Shown piece by piece: positions 25,268-35,632 of a stretch of DNA of 64,000 nucleotides (within the stretch, counting starts at the first letter, position 1; every line of letters starts with the position of its first letter). A program made the position numbers and the translations under genes. The notes beneath the pieces were generated by a model. That model saw only the letters and a list, made by a program, of their open reading frames with translations. It searched no databases and had not been told where the DNA came from. The stretch is from Amylostereum areolatum. Lineage: Eukaryota; Basidiomycota; Agaricomycetes; Russulales; Stereaceae. Location: NCBI GenBank assembly GCA_012932865.1, contig SAXG01000132.1, forward strand, positions 1 to 64,000. Reading direction: 5' to 3'.

Positions 25268-25444
25268 TACTGTACGTCCACGCAGTTAGGCGATGGGGCG
25301 ATGGGCGCTTGGGGGCGCTTAAACGGTGATTGACACCTGAAGTGACAGTTTTTGACATGAATCTGTCCAAATAAGGCTAAGCGCCCGTCCCAGACCGACC
25401 CCCCTGGGACACGGGACATCGCCTAACTGCGTGGACGTACAGTA
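25268..25444. mobile_element. 177-bp MITE with perfect 28-bp terminal inverted repeats
   Basis: The first 28 bases (25268-25295, beginning TACTGTACGTCCACGCAGTT) and the last 28 bases (25417-25444) are exact reverse complements. If the outer TA at each end is the target duplication, the inverted repeat proper is 26 bases and begins CTGTACGTCC, as in Tc1/mariner-type elements. The 121-base core has no ORF. The element lies between the LEA-like fragment and the APH-like gene, about 400 bases upstream of the latter's start. Confidence 0.8.
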
Positions 25445-25852
25445 CGCACATGCCTGCCTATCATAGATGGCCCTGTGTGTTTTCTGTGAGGTTCAAAAAA
25501 TCAGTCGATGGCAAGTCGATGGTTCAAGAAAGTGTGCCATTTTTTTTTGAAGCCATAGAAGCAAGTACAGCAACCTGGCACACCTCTAGGCTCTTGGCAT
25601 CCCAAATGCCTCTGAAAGCCACGACCAAAATTCTTCACACCGATTCTCACTGGGGCTGGATACGGTGTTGAGTAGAAGTTCTGGAGCAGATCCTTGCCCC
25701 GGATCGGAGAGCGAAGCAGGCATATAATCTTCTTTCTTAAGTACCTTCATCCGACTGTGGCGACAACATAATACTTGGACGTCGCGCGTCCAATCAAACT
25801 TGTCCCCTTGTCATAGTTTCTCACGCTGGTTCCTTTGCCCCGTAGTCCCTCT

Positions 25853-27115
25853 ATGCCTGAGCCGCTTCGTACCGTCGAATGGGTGTCAACACTAGGGGGA
25901 AGCCAGCCTCGCTGGATAACCACGCCCTCACTCACCGCCATCGGGCAACTCGCGCGGCGGCATCTTGATCTCCCTGCCCACGATCCTTGCCAAGTCGCGT
26001 TCTTCGCCGAAGGAGGCTTCAACAAGCTCTACAGCATCGACGTTCCGGGACATGCGTGCCTCATACGCGTAGCTCTTCCCGTCGAACCACGCTGGAAAAC
26101 CCTCAGCGAGGTCGCGACACTCGAGTTTGTCCGCCGCGTTGGCACCGAACGCGTCCCGAAGGTCCTCGCGTACGATGACGCGGGAGACGACCTTGGCTTC
26201 GAGTGGATGATCATGGAGAAACTGCCGGGAAGGGCACTCGAGGAGAATTGGGAAAACATGACGTGGTCGGCGAAGGAACAGCTCGTCAAGACCATCGTCG
26301 GGATCCTCGCAAAGCTGTACGACCATACCCTCTCTGGCATCGGCAACATATACCCCGAACCAGACGGTTCGCCATCCTCCTCGAACACACCGACCGTCGG
26401 CCGCATCGTCTCCATGGTTTTCTTCTGGGACAAGCACTCCGACCAAGACGTGGACCCGGGGCCCTTCGGTTCGAGCCACGACTGGCTCGCCTCTCGTCTC
26501 GCATTCATTTCCAACGACGCCGTCGAAACCCTCCGCACTTCCGACGACGAAGACGACCGCGAGGAAGCCGTCGAGTCGCAAGCACTCGCAGAGCGTCTCG
26601 TCCGTCTGCTTCCGACGATCTTCCCGCCACAGGTCGACGCGCCGGAACGCACCGTCATCCACCACGACGACCTCTCCTTCCACAACCTGCTCGTCGACGA
26701 GACAGGCCAGCTGACGGGCATCGTCGACTGGGAGTGCGTCTCCGCGCTCCCGCTTTGGAAAGCCTGCCAGCTTCCCTCCTTTCTCGTCTCGCCGCACCGA
26801 GCCGAGCGCCCTCGACCGGAGGCATACGCCGCGGATGAGGACGGTCGGCCCAACGAGCTTTACTTCGAGCACCTGCGCGAGTGGGAGAAGTCGCAGCTGC
26901 GTGCAGTGTTCTTCCAGGAGATGGTGCGGGTGCGGCCGGAGTGGGTGCATGAGCACCATGCAGCCAAGCGGCAGATCGACTTCGATCTCGCCGTGGAGTA
27001 TTGCGACGACGAGCTTTCGAGGAAGACGGTGGAGAGGTGGGTTGACCAGGTCGAGAGGATGAACCGAGGGGAGGTGTCGGAGCATATGTCTCTTCGTGCC
27101 CAGCTCATGGGTTGA
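25853..27115 (+). CDS. APH/choline-kinase-like phosphotransferase family protein
   Basis: Intronless, 420 residues, of the aminoglycoside-phosphotransferase fold family. In fungi these are mostly small-molecule or protein kinases of unknown substrate. Visible are the nucleotide-binding N-lobe (AFFAEGGFNKLYSI, then HACLIRVALP with the likely ATP Lys position replaced by Arg), the hinge (FEWMIMEKLPG), the catalytic loop HHDDLSFHNLLV near residue 270, and the metal-binding motif GIVDWECVS near residue 291. The ATG at 25853 is chosen because upstream in-frame triplets are not ATG. The gene is complete, with sharp third-position G+C use. Its name should not be taken to mean drug resistance. Confidence 0.85.
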   Translation: MPEPLRTVEWVSTLGGSQPRWITTPSLTAIGQLARRHLDLPAHDPCQVAFFAEGGFNKLYSIDVPGHACLIRVALPVEPRWKTLSEVATLEFVRRVGTERVPKVLAYDDAGDDLGFEWMIMEKLPGRALEENWENMTWSAKEQLVKTIVGILAKLYDHTLSGIGNIYPEPDGSPSSSNTPTVGRIVSMVFFWDKHSDQDVDPGPFGSSHDWLASRLAFISNDAVETLRTSDDEDDREEAVESQALAERLVRLLPTIFPPQVDAPERTVIHHDDLSFHNLLVDETGQLTGIVDWECVSALPLWKACQLPSFLVSPHRAERPRPEAYAADEDGRPNELYFEHLREWEKSQLRAVFFQEMVRVRPEWVHEHHAAKRQIDFDLAVEYCDDELSRKTVERWVDQVERMNRGEVSEHMSLRAQLMG

Positions 27116-27496
27116 TCTGTAACTGCTGTCTGAACGAAACTGTTGTATAAATATGATTCAGCTACAGATACACTCGGTTGTATACAAGTTGTACCGTTTC
27201 TGCACATGTGGCACAGATGGGTACACACATTGAAGCCAGCTTACAAGCCGTGGCTTTCGGAGTTTGAAGTAAAATGAAGACGGGTTACGAACGATGGGAG
27301 ATAAGGCCATAAGCGCCGTCCTGACTTACTCATCCCATTGAACCCGGCCATGGTGCTCATCCAGCTTGCTTTCGACTCTCGTCTGAGCCACCATCCAGAC
27401 AGCGCTCCCCGCCTCGTCCCGTCCCGTCTATACCGCCTCTAAACTTCAGATCGGAGCGGATCGCGCCTCTACTCTCGCGGCTCGTTCCAAACAACG
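27116..27496. other. intergenic, no gene seen
   Basis: This is the 3' flank of the APH-like gene and the promoter of the glutathione synthetase gene. No ORF or repeat is visible. Confidence 0.5.
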
Positions 27497-29274
27497 ATGG
27501 AGTCCAAACCCTTCCCGCCCGAATCCTGGCCGCCGAACTTGTCCCCGGCCCAGCTCTCGCATCTCACCCTGCTGGCCACCACCTACGCGCTCTCGAACTC
27601 CCTGCTCTACCTCCCGCCGCACACCCAGGAAATACCGCCCCCGCCCGCGCCCACGTCCGCTATCCACGCGCCGCTCTCGCTCTTCCCCACGCCCATCCCG
27701 TGCAAACTCTTCGCGCACGCGCAGCAACTGCAGCGCGCATACAACCTGCTCTACGCGCGCGTCGCGATGGACGTCGAGTTTTTGGACCAGGTGATGGGCG
27801 CGGGAGGGGTCGCGGACGTGGACGACTTCACCGGCGAGCTCTGGAGGGCGTGGAAGAGCGTTCGAGATGAGAGCGTGCAGGTGCGCGATCGATCTACCCT
27901 GTCTCGAGGCCAATCGACGATCTGAATACGCTCCAGCCGTTGCATCTAGGTCTTTTCCGCTCGGACTATCTCCTTCACCAGCCGGATCCCACGGACGAGG
28001 TTTCGCTGAAGCAGGTCGAGTTCAACACCATATCGGCCTCCTTCGGCGCGCTCTCGCAACAGGTGTCCGGGATGCACAGGTCGGTGAACTATCAGGCTCT
28101 TCTTTTTCGTTGGACTCGTCCTGAACTGCGGGGCAAGGTATCTGCAAGCATCGACGGGATACTTCGGCGTATCGCCCTCCCTGAAGCCAGAGAACTTCCC
28201 TCCAAATGAGACGGTGAAAGGTCTCGTCGCAGGTCTAGCGGAGGCGCACAAAGCCTACGGCGTTCCATCGTAGGTCCACCCCATACACGCTCTCTCACCC
28301 CCGAAATTCCAGCCTAACCGTCCCCCAGAGCCTACGTCCTCTTCGTCGTCCAACCCGACGAGCGCAACATCTTCGACCAACGCCTGCTCGAATACGAGCT
28401 CCTCTCCCGCCACGGCGTCCGCGTCGCCCGCCAAACCTTCCTCCAGCTCCAAACCTCCGTCTCGCTCTCCCCCACCCGCACGTTGCACATCACGTCCCCC
28501 CTCGCCCTGCCCTCGTCCTCCCCCTCGTCCTCCGCCCTCGAAATCGCCGTCGTCTACCTCCGCGCGGGCTACACCCCGACCGACTACCCGACCCCGACCG
28601 CCTACCGCACCCGCACGCTCCTCGAGCGCTCCCGCGCGATCCAGTGTCCCTCCCTCGCGCTCCAGCTCGCGGGCGGGAAGAAGGTCCAGGAGGTCCTCGC
28701 GCGCCCGGGCGTGCTCGAGCGCTTCCTGGCCGCGGACGAGGGCGCGGACGCCGTGCGCGGGAGCTGGGTCGGCATGTGGGGCCTCGACGCGCGCGCGGCG
28801 GCGCTCCCGCCCGGCGTCGGCGTCGGCGCGGAGACGGAGACGGCGGAAGCGGGCGTGCGGCTCGCGAGGGCGCGCGCGCAGGAGCTCGTGCTCAAGCCCC
28901 AACGGGAGGGCGGCGGGAACAACGTCTACCGCGACGCGATCCCGGGCTTCCTCGACGCGCTCCCCGCGCCCGAGCGCGCGGCGTGGATCGCGATGGAGCT
29001 CATACGGCCCCCGGTCGGGGTCGGCGGGTATCTGGTCAAGGCGGGGGAGGAGGGCGTGGTGAAGCGGCGGGTGGTGAGCGAGCTCGGGGTGTTTGGGTGG
29101 GCGCTGTTCGGCGGGGAGGAGGCGACGGGAGGGGAGGGAGGGAGAGGGAGAGAAAATGTGAGAGGGGGAGAGGCCGGGTGGCTGGTGCGCACGAAGGCGG
29201 AGGGCGTGGACGAGGGCGGGGTCGCGGCGGGGTTTTCGGTGCTGGACAGCGTGCTGCTGGTCGACGACGACTAG
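27497..29274 (+). CDS. GSH2: glutathione synthetase
   Basis: ATP-dependent ligase joining gamma-glutamylcysteine and glycine, the second step of glutathione synthesis, cytosolic. Four exons: 27497-27880, 27937-28079, 28138-28269 and 28329-29274, total 534 residues, slightly longer than the usual 470-500 because of Ala/Pro/Gly-rich insertions. Family motifs: HLGLFRSDYLLH, QVEFNTISASFG (substrate-binding loop), RAGYTPTDYP, the lid and glycine triad LVLKPQREGGGNNVY, and the C-terminal AELG-like segment VSELGVFGWALFG. An RG/GE-rich loop near 29130-29170 is lineage-specific. All three intron junctions keep the frame. Confidence 0.95.
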
Positions 29275-30241
29275 CTGGCTGCTGCTACTTGTTGCTGTTG
29301 GGGGGAGGGAGGGGCTTTGGGGCAGGTTCGTGCTTTTCGAGCGGGGTCGTTCGTGGATGTGCAGCTCACGACCGCGTTTTGCTCAGAAAAAGGAAACGGG
29401 ACGGTGTACAATAGCGGTTGTACGTACTTATACGGTTACAAGGCCCAAGTGTATGCGCACGTAGTCGCTCGTACTTAGCCAGACCGAAAACAGAAGACAG
29501 TCGTATCGACCGTTCCCCTGCCCCGTAGATTCGCGATCGCTCTGTTGGAACGCGTCGACCGTCTATCTGAGAGACGAGTACTGTGTATGGTATCGATACG
29601 AAGACGCTTTTCCTACCGGACGTCCAGGCCAGGGCACCCGGCAGGGCAGGCCCACCTTCAACCGAGACTCAGACTCGACAATGACAGACTTGACTTCCGC
29701 GTTCCGAACGTCCCGGCATCTTGATCTCGATCCTCTCCCTCGGTCACAGTCCTCTCGTCATCCGGCCCTGCTCTCGCCGCTCGGCTTCGAGGACGTCATC
29801 CGTCCCTACACAGGTGACTTACGTGATGCCCGACCACGACATTGAATCGCTCTCAGTCTCAGTGTCACCGTCGCCTCAGCCGTGCTGACAGACAGCCTCG
29901 GCCTGCGAACAGTAAGGATATCATATAATCGATTGTGCCTACAACACCCCCCCCTCCGATGGTCGACGCGACGACCCGGGACTAAGTAGAACAAAACTGT
30001 TAACGAACTATAGAGCGCTCTCTGCGAGCGCCGAGATGTAATGTAGAAAAACCGACGACGCACGGACGACCCGATGAGCCGACCGAAAGTATGCGAGGGA
30101 AAGATGCCGTGCCATGCTGTGTGATGTGGATGCGATGCGAATGAGAGATGAGAGGATGAGAGGGGATGCTGAGTGGGGGAATTGCGTGGGAGAGAGGAGG
30201 AACCATAGGGGAGGGGAGGAACCGTGAGAGTACGGCAGACT
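29275..30241. other. intergenic between convergent genes
   Basis: Nearly 1 kb between the glutathione synthetase stop and the 3' end of the next minus-strand gene. I find short open stretches but no start, splice pattern or motif that supports a gene. Confidence 0.5.
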
Positions 30242-31703
30242 CTACATCACATCGCCCACGAGCGCACGCGCGTCGAGCACGCCCTCCGCGAGCGCCACCG
30301 CGCACGGCACGCCCCACTCGCCCGCGTCCGGCGGCGGAACGTTGTACGGCGGCCCATACGGCTGCGTGCGCGCCGGCGGCCTCTCCTCCTTCTCCTTCGA
30401 CGCCTTGCGCCGCACGCTCTTTTTCCGCGGGGACGCCGCCGCCGCCGTGGACGGGGGGAGGGGCGCGTCCGCGTAGGGCGGGGGCGAGCGGGAGAGCCGG
30501 CAGCGCGCGCGCGCGTCGGTCGAGGACGGGCGGGAGGCGGGCGGGAGGACGATGGGCTCCGGCGAGGCCGAGCGCGGCATGTCGGTGACGACGATCGCGG
30601 GCACCGCGGCCTCGGCCAGGTCCACGAGCAGGCTGTTCGGCTCGATCGACGACCGGCGGGAGCCCCATCGGCCCTTGCCCGTCTTCGCCTGCGGCGGCGA
30701 CTGGGAGGGGGACGCCGACGCGACCACCGTGCGCGAGCGTCGAAGGCGCCACCCGAACCGTCCGCGCTCCCGCGCGGTCTCGGCCTGCGACGCGCCCTGC
30801 TCCAACGCGCGCGCGAGCTCCCCGAACTCGCCCGCGGGGCGATGGTCCCCGCCGCTGACGGTCGCGCTGCGCGCGAGGGGCGCGTCGGCGGCGGGGGCGG
30901 ACGTGGACGCGGACGGGTGGGAGTGCTTGCGCGCGCGGAGGTGGCCGAGGAGGGAGAGGCGGTGTTTGCGCTTGGTGGGGAGTTCCGAATCGGTGTCGTC
31001 CGAGTCGAGGGAGGCGCGAGCGGGGGCGGGGGCGGGGACGGGGGCGGAAGCGGGGGAGGGGGAAGAGGAGGGGTGGCCGGGTTCGGTGAGGGTTTCGTCG
31101 GAGGAGAGCGGGGAGGGGTCCGCGGAGGGGATGGGGGTGAGGGGGTGGTATTTGTGCGGGGAGGAGGGCGCGAGGGTCGAGGATTGGGAGGAGGGGGAGG
31201 GGCAGAAGCGTTTGCAGGCGGGGCCGTGGGCGCAGGGGGGGAGGTGGGGAGAGGAGGAGCGGGAGCGGGAGGCCGGGGAGGTGGCCGCGCGGGCGTGGGC
31301 GATCTGCGCGGGCGAGAGGGGTTCGTGGAAGGAGACATGGCGCGGGGGCGCGTGGGGGCGTTGGGTGGGGGAGGCGGACTGGGTGCGCGCGTCAGGGCCC
31401 GAGGCGGGCGCGGATTCGGACGAGGACGCGGACTCCTGTCTGGACATCTTCCTGCCGTGGCCTGCCAGGCGTCGCGTGATGTCGACGGCGGGCTTGGGAG
31501 GCGCGGGACGGGTGGCGGGGACGAGCCAGGCGAGACATAGCACGAACACGCTCTGCGGAAGCGGCAAAACGACGGTTGGAACGTTAGAGGGGGGGCGGGC
31601 GGGCCGAACGAAGCGAGGAGAAACGCACGAGGGTGGCGCCGAGGCTGCCGGCGACGAAAGCGCCGATGGCGACGAAGACCTGATGGCCGAGGGAGCGGTC
31701 CAT
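30242..31703 (-). CDS. membrane protein with long Ser/Pro-rich tail, unknown function
   Basis: Two exons, 31629-31703 and 30242-31552, joined over a 76-base GTGCGT..GCAG intron, give 461 residues. The N-terminus MDRSLGHQVFVAIGAFVAGS and the exon-2 start SVFVLCLAWLVPA form two hydrophobic segments or one long one. The remainder is Ser/Pro/Ala-rich with basic patches (KRKHRLSLLGHLRARKH, RKKSVRRKASKEKEE) and is probably disordered and cytosolic. The open frame continues upstream of 31703 (QWGAMDRS), so an earlier exon is possible. Several overlapping frames here are also open because of the extreme G+C content; the spliced TM start is why I prefer this one. Confidence 0.6.
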
Positions 31704-33289
31704 CGCGCCCCACTGGAGGTCGATTGAGAGGTGGAGGTCGGCTTTCGCGCGCCAGACTTGGCAGAGGGTGGCCCGGGGGGAGCGGGGTTCAAGGCCGGGA
31801 TGGGGCTCGGTCTTGAGGGGGTCGCCTTGGGAGGACGACTTGGGCTGTGGGGACGCCAGGGCTGGAGGGCGGGCGGGGGGACGTCGGCGGGCTACGGGCT
31901 ACGGGCTACGGGCTACGGGGCGTGCTCTTTTGCTCCGGGAAAGTCGACGAGGCGGGGCAGACTTGGAAAGAAAAGAGGGTGGATTATTTTGAATGGGTCA
32001 AAGGAGAGAGGGGGGGAGACGCACGGAGACAAAGGACGGAGGCAGAACTGCTTATAAATGTGAGCGGTGTCGGGGACGGTGAGGCCGGGGACTCGGACTG
32101 TCGGCGGTCGGGGGGAGGGCGGCAAGGGTGGACGCAGGAAGGGAAAAGGTCGGGGGGATCATGTTCGGAGGGGACGGGCATAAAAGAGGACGAGCGGGCG
32201 AGTGGCCACTGGCAAGAATCAGACCACCTTCTCAATCCTCCTCCACTCGACTCTCGACTTCCTTTTTCGTCCGCTCCATCGTCCCATCCCATCCTCGCAC
32301 CATTCTCTTCCCTTTTCCCTCCTCCTCCTCTCCCTCCTCCCTCGAGACGCGCCGACCCGTCGAAAAGTCTCAGCTTGCATCACATCCTTCTTCTTGCCAC
32401 CCACCCCTCTCCGCCCTGATCTGTCTCCTCCCTCTTGTCATCCATCCCCCCGTCCTCCGACCCTCCCTTTTTCGCTTTTCTATCACTCACTATCGATCTT
32501 GCCTCCATCCTGTCCGAGCTCTGCGACCTATAGCCTACCCGTGGGCTCGACGTATGTTCAGGGGTCCCGAATGTAATGTGGCGGCGACGCTTCCTGCGCG
32601 TCTTTCTTACTTATGTACGATGTCGTACTTACGTTCGCCTCTCTCCGAGATATGAAATTCCTACTTCGATTCCATGTGCATCCTCTCCTTGCTTGTTCCG
32701 CCTCGTGCAAGGTCAACAGAACACATCGCCCATCGCCCATGCTCCATCCCGATCATGATCTAACACACCGAGCCCTCCCGCCGCGCACCTGTGTACCCAC
32801 AGCGCTTCCCCGTGGTAGGACGCCGCTCGTATCTGTTCGACCCATCCGCATCAACAGCTCCCTACCCCACCCATGACGCCCGGACGCCCGAACTCCGTCG
32901 CAAATATGGCGCATAATACGCAGAACAAATGCGCGCAGAGACCGTGGCGGAGGCGCCGACGCCGACGCGCCCGCCGCCCCACTTCGACCCGCAATATTTG
33001 ACCTGAGCCGCGGACGACGTTTCGGGAATGTGGCTGGATGGGCGCGCACCCCGAGCAAAACAAACACGTACGACGACCGAGCCGAAGTCAGCACGCACAG
33101 CTCCTCATTTACTGACGTGATTGAATAAGGACGTCCAAGATGTCGACGACTCGTGGGTGCCGGCACGCTCGTGGCCCCTCCAGACCTACACACTATCCAG
33201 CAATCGCAACTTATTCATCAGCGCGGTCAGCTCGCGCAATATTGACTCAGCGGCAACGCACCGCACCCCCGCGCCTACTTACAGGCTAC
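31704..33289. other. intergenic, pyrimidine-rich, with a small tandem repeat
   Basis: No supported gene. Four exact copies of the heptamer GCTACGG lie at 31891-31918. A long pyrimidine-rich tract follows at about 32220-32510. Confidence 0.5.
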
Positions 33290-33790
33290 AGTAGATACTC
33301 TCTTACCTGTACATAGCTGAAACCCTCCACGATGGAGGGCGCAGAGGCCCCATCGTCCAAATCGATCCACCCACGCGCGCTCGTCGGCCACCGTCGACTC
33401 TCGAGGATGCCGGTCCCCACAAACGTGCCGCCGAAGATCCAGCAGAAGACAAGACATGCGGCGCCGTTTGGAACGTTGGCCAGAGGAGAGGCCTTGGCCC
33501 GTGAGGTCCCAAGATGATGACCACAGCGCGGCCGGAGAGGCGACCTGTCCCGAGATTAAAACTATAGCGAGATCCCCGCGCCGCGCGACTGGCTCTCCAG
33601 GTGCAGGACGTCGGCAAGTCGGTACCAGACCCTGCGTCCGAGGAAGATCGGCGGCATCGCATCTCTGGACCCTGATACGTTTCGACTCTCGAGCCGAGAG
33701 CGATGGCTGGAAGACGAGCGGCGTCCGCGCATCGGCGGGTCAGTATGGCAGTAAGTAAGCGACGGCCAGTAGCAAGAAACACAACCGCGC
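33290..33790 (-). other. unresolved coding remnant with membrane-like segment
   Basis: On the minus strand two blocks look protein-like: FLGRRVWYRLADVLHLES (about 33590-33650) and, in another frame, NGAACLVFCWIFGGTFVGTG followed by ILESRRWPTSARGWIDLDDG (about 33310-33470). The second has the makings of a transmembrane helix. I could not join them with good splice sites, and no start is visible. This may be a small gene with unseen exons or a decayed one. Confidence 0.3.
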
Positions 33791-33856
33791 GACGCCGGGG
33801 ACGGGTGTGCGACTTCAGAGGACCGAGTGCTTGAGAGACTGGACGAGCGTGCGAGC

Positions 33857-33949
33857 GTGCGACGAGAGGAAACGTCGACGCTTGGGTGTGCGACGAGAGG
33901 AAACGTCGACGCTTGGGTGTGCGACGAGAGGAAACGTCGACGCTTGGGT
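33857..33949. repeat. 31-bp tandem repeat, three perfect copies
   Basis: Units at 33857-33887, 33888-33918 and 33919-33949 are identical and begin GTGCGACGAGAGGAAACGTC. The unit contains the palindrome ACGTCGACG-like core. No coding role is evident. Confidence 0.85.
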
Positions 33950-34321
33950 GTACGGTGCGCGCCCGCCTGCAGTGTTGCTACTTACGATTGCGTGTCCGCA
34001 TCCTGCCAGTGGGAAAGGGGGAGGCGCGGGCGATCCTGGCCCTTGGGCGATCCTGAATACGAACCGGCGAAGCGTCGTCCGCGACCCGTCCTTGCTACGT
34101 TCCGTGCTGATGGTTAATTTCGAGAGACGAGGGACGAGGAGACAGGGCCTCCTTAGCTGGAAGGTCGTTCGTATATGGTTGTGGTCGTTGACCGGGGGGG
34201 GGGGGAGAGAAACGAGGGTGGAAGTTCAAGAGTTGTTGTTGGAGATCATCGCACAGGTCCGGCGTAGAGAGCTTGTGTAGAGCGACTGGACGTGGACGAG
34301 TATCTGTAACCAACCAGGCAA

Positions 34322-35632
34322 CATCAGGGAAACACTCCCCTCATAATTCTGGCTAATCTGCCAAAATTTCCCCTAATTTGCACTAACCCTGATTAGTTTA
34401 CCCCCCCTCTGGGATTATGGCTAATTCAGCATAATCAGAGCAAATTTCAGCTCAAATGTCACACCTTCTTTTACTATTAGGGCTGTAGCAGGCCAGTTGA
34501 TTCACTTTCAGATCACACCAGTGGTAGCAAGAACAAATAAATATATTGAGCACTATATATACTACATGACACTCGGAAATATACTACATAGAACCCATAA
34601 CATTAAGCACAGCATTAGACAGCAGAGAGTTCAAGACAGTAAACGGTGCAAGAAGGTGGAGAGTGCAAGATGGCAGAGCATGCAAGACAGCGGAGGGCGC
34701 GAGACGGCGGAGAGCACGAGACAACGGGGGCCACGAGACAGCGGAGGGGCGTGAGACAGCAGAGGGTGCAACAGTGGAGGGTGCGAGATGGCAAGTACGA
34801 GACAGCGAGTAGGAGGTGGCAGAGGGAACAAGGCGGCAGAGGGGCGCAATACAGCAGAGGGGCACAAGATAGCGGCGGAGCATAAGACAGCGGCAGGGGG
34901 CACGAGACAGCGGAGGATTCAAGACGGGGTACGAGGCGGCAGCGAGCGCGAGACAGCAGAGGGCACAAGATAGCATAGAAGGTGGCGGTGTGTGCAGGGC
35001 GGCGGAGAGTACGAGGCGGCGGAGGGCGCGAGACGGTGGAGGGTGCAACACAGCAGAAGGTGCAATACGGCGGAGGGCATGAAACGGCAGAGGGTGAATC
35101 CAATCTGAGTCGGGGAGGTGCCAGTGCACCATTGAGTTGTCTGCAACATAACCTGATGTTAATGAGATGGATGGATGTGAATTACCTTCCTTGAAGACAT
35201 ATCCTATGGAATATGGCATCCCTGGACTGGTTTTGGACGTCGTTGAGAGTGGATGTTGGGAGGAATGGGATGGATGGCTCGAAGGAGGTATGGATGATGT
35301 TGAAAGAAGAGAAGTCGCGAGTCGTCGCGAGTCGTGCTGGCAGTGTGACGCACTGTGACGATTGTGACAAACCATAACTCGAATCGTCACTAACGAGATT
35401 CATTCATTCTACACCCGCATCACGGTTCATGCACTCATGTATAGATCATTCAATGGTGCTCAGGGGGTCTTGAGCAAACTATTCGCATCAAAATTACAGA
35501 GGTAAGTGGGGAGATATCACATCTTATTTGCATACTCTCAAAAAAGTCGATTTGTCACGTTACTTGCGTGGCACGCCGCGGAAAATTAGCGGCCCGATTA
35601 GCTGGTTCTAGGAGGGGAGTGTTTCCCTGATG
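34322..35632. mobile_element. 1.3-kb non-autonomous terminal-inverted-repeat element
   Basis: A 21-base sequence beginning CATCAGGGAAACACTCCCCT at 34322-34342 recurs exactly in inverted orientation at 35612-35632. Inside each end a weaker match continues (GCTAATC and AATTT blocks), as in an old terminal inverted repeat. No clear target-site duplication flanks it and no transposase is seen. The CAGGG terminus is reminiscent of hAT elements, but that is only a guess. The centre is filled by a minisatellite listed separately. Confidence 0.6.
34640..35095. repeat. degenerate 17-18 bp minisatellite inside the TIR element
   Basis: Repeats of the general form GCGAGACAGCGGAGGGC run through this stretch with many substitutions and small length changes. 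The minus strand stays open for long stretches and would encode Ala/Leu/Pro/Ser/Arg repeats such as RALRRLAPSAVLH. I treat these ORFs as a by-product of the repeat. Confidence 0.7.

Noticed and set aside
25928..27085. Long minus-strand open frame of 385 codons
   Set aside because: It is a shadow of the APH-like gene, whose catalytic motifs are in the plus frame.
25853..27115. Antibiotic-resistance gene acquired from bacteria
   Set aside because: APH-fold proteins are a large native fungal family; codon use matches the neighbours and nothing marks recent transfer.
14934..29274. A secondary-metabolite or stress-response gene cluster (transporter, SHO1, glutathione synthetase)
   Set aside because: No backbone or tailoring enzymes are present, and the neighbours are unrelated housekeeping genes.
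30224..31540. Long plus-strand open frame (about 440 codons) rich in Arg and Gly
   Set aside because: It is the antisense shadow of the G+C-rich minus-strand gene at 30242-31703, which has a spliced TM start and biased but plausible composition.
34584..35390. 268-residue open frame rich in Arg, Leu, Pro and Ser on the minus strand
   Set aside because: It follows the minisatellite exactly, several other frames are open too, and no domain is visible.
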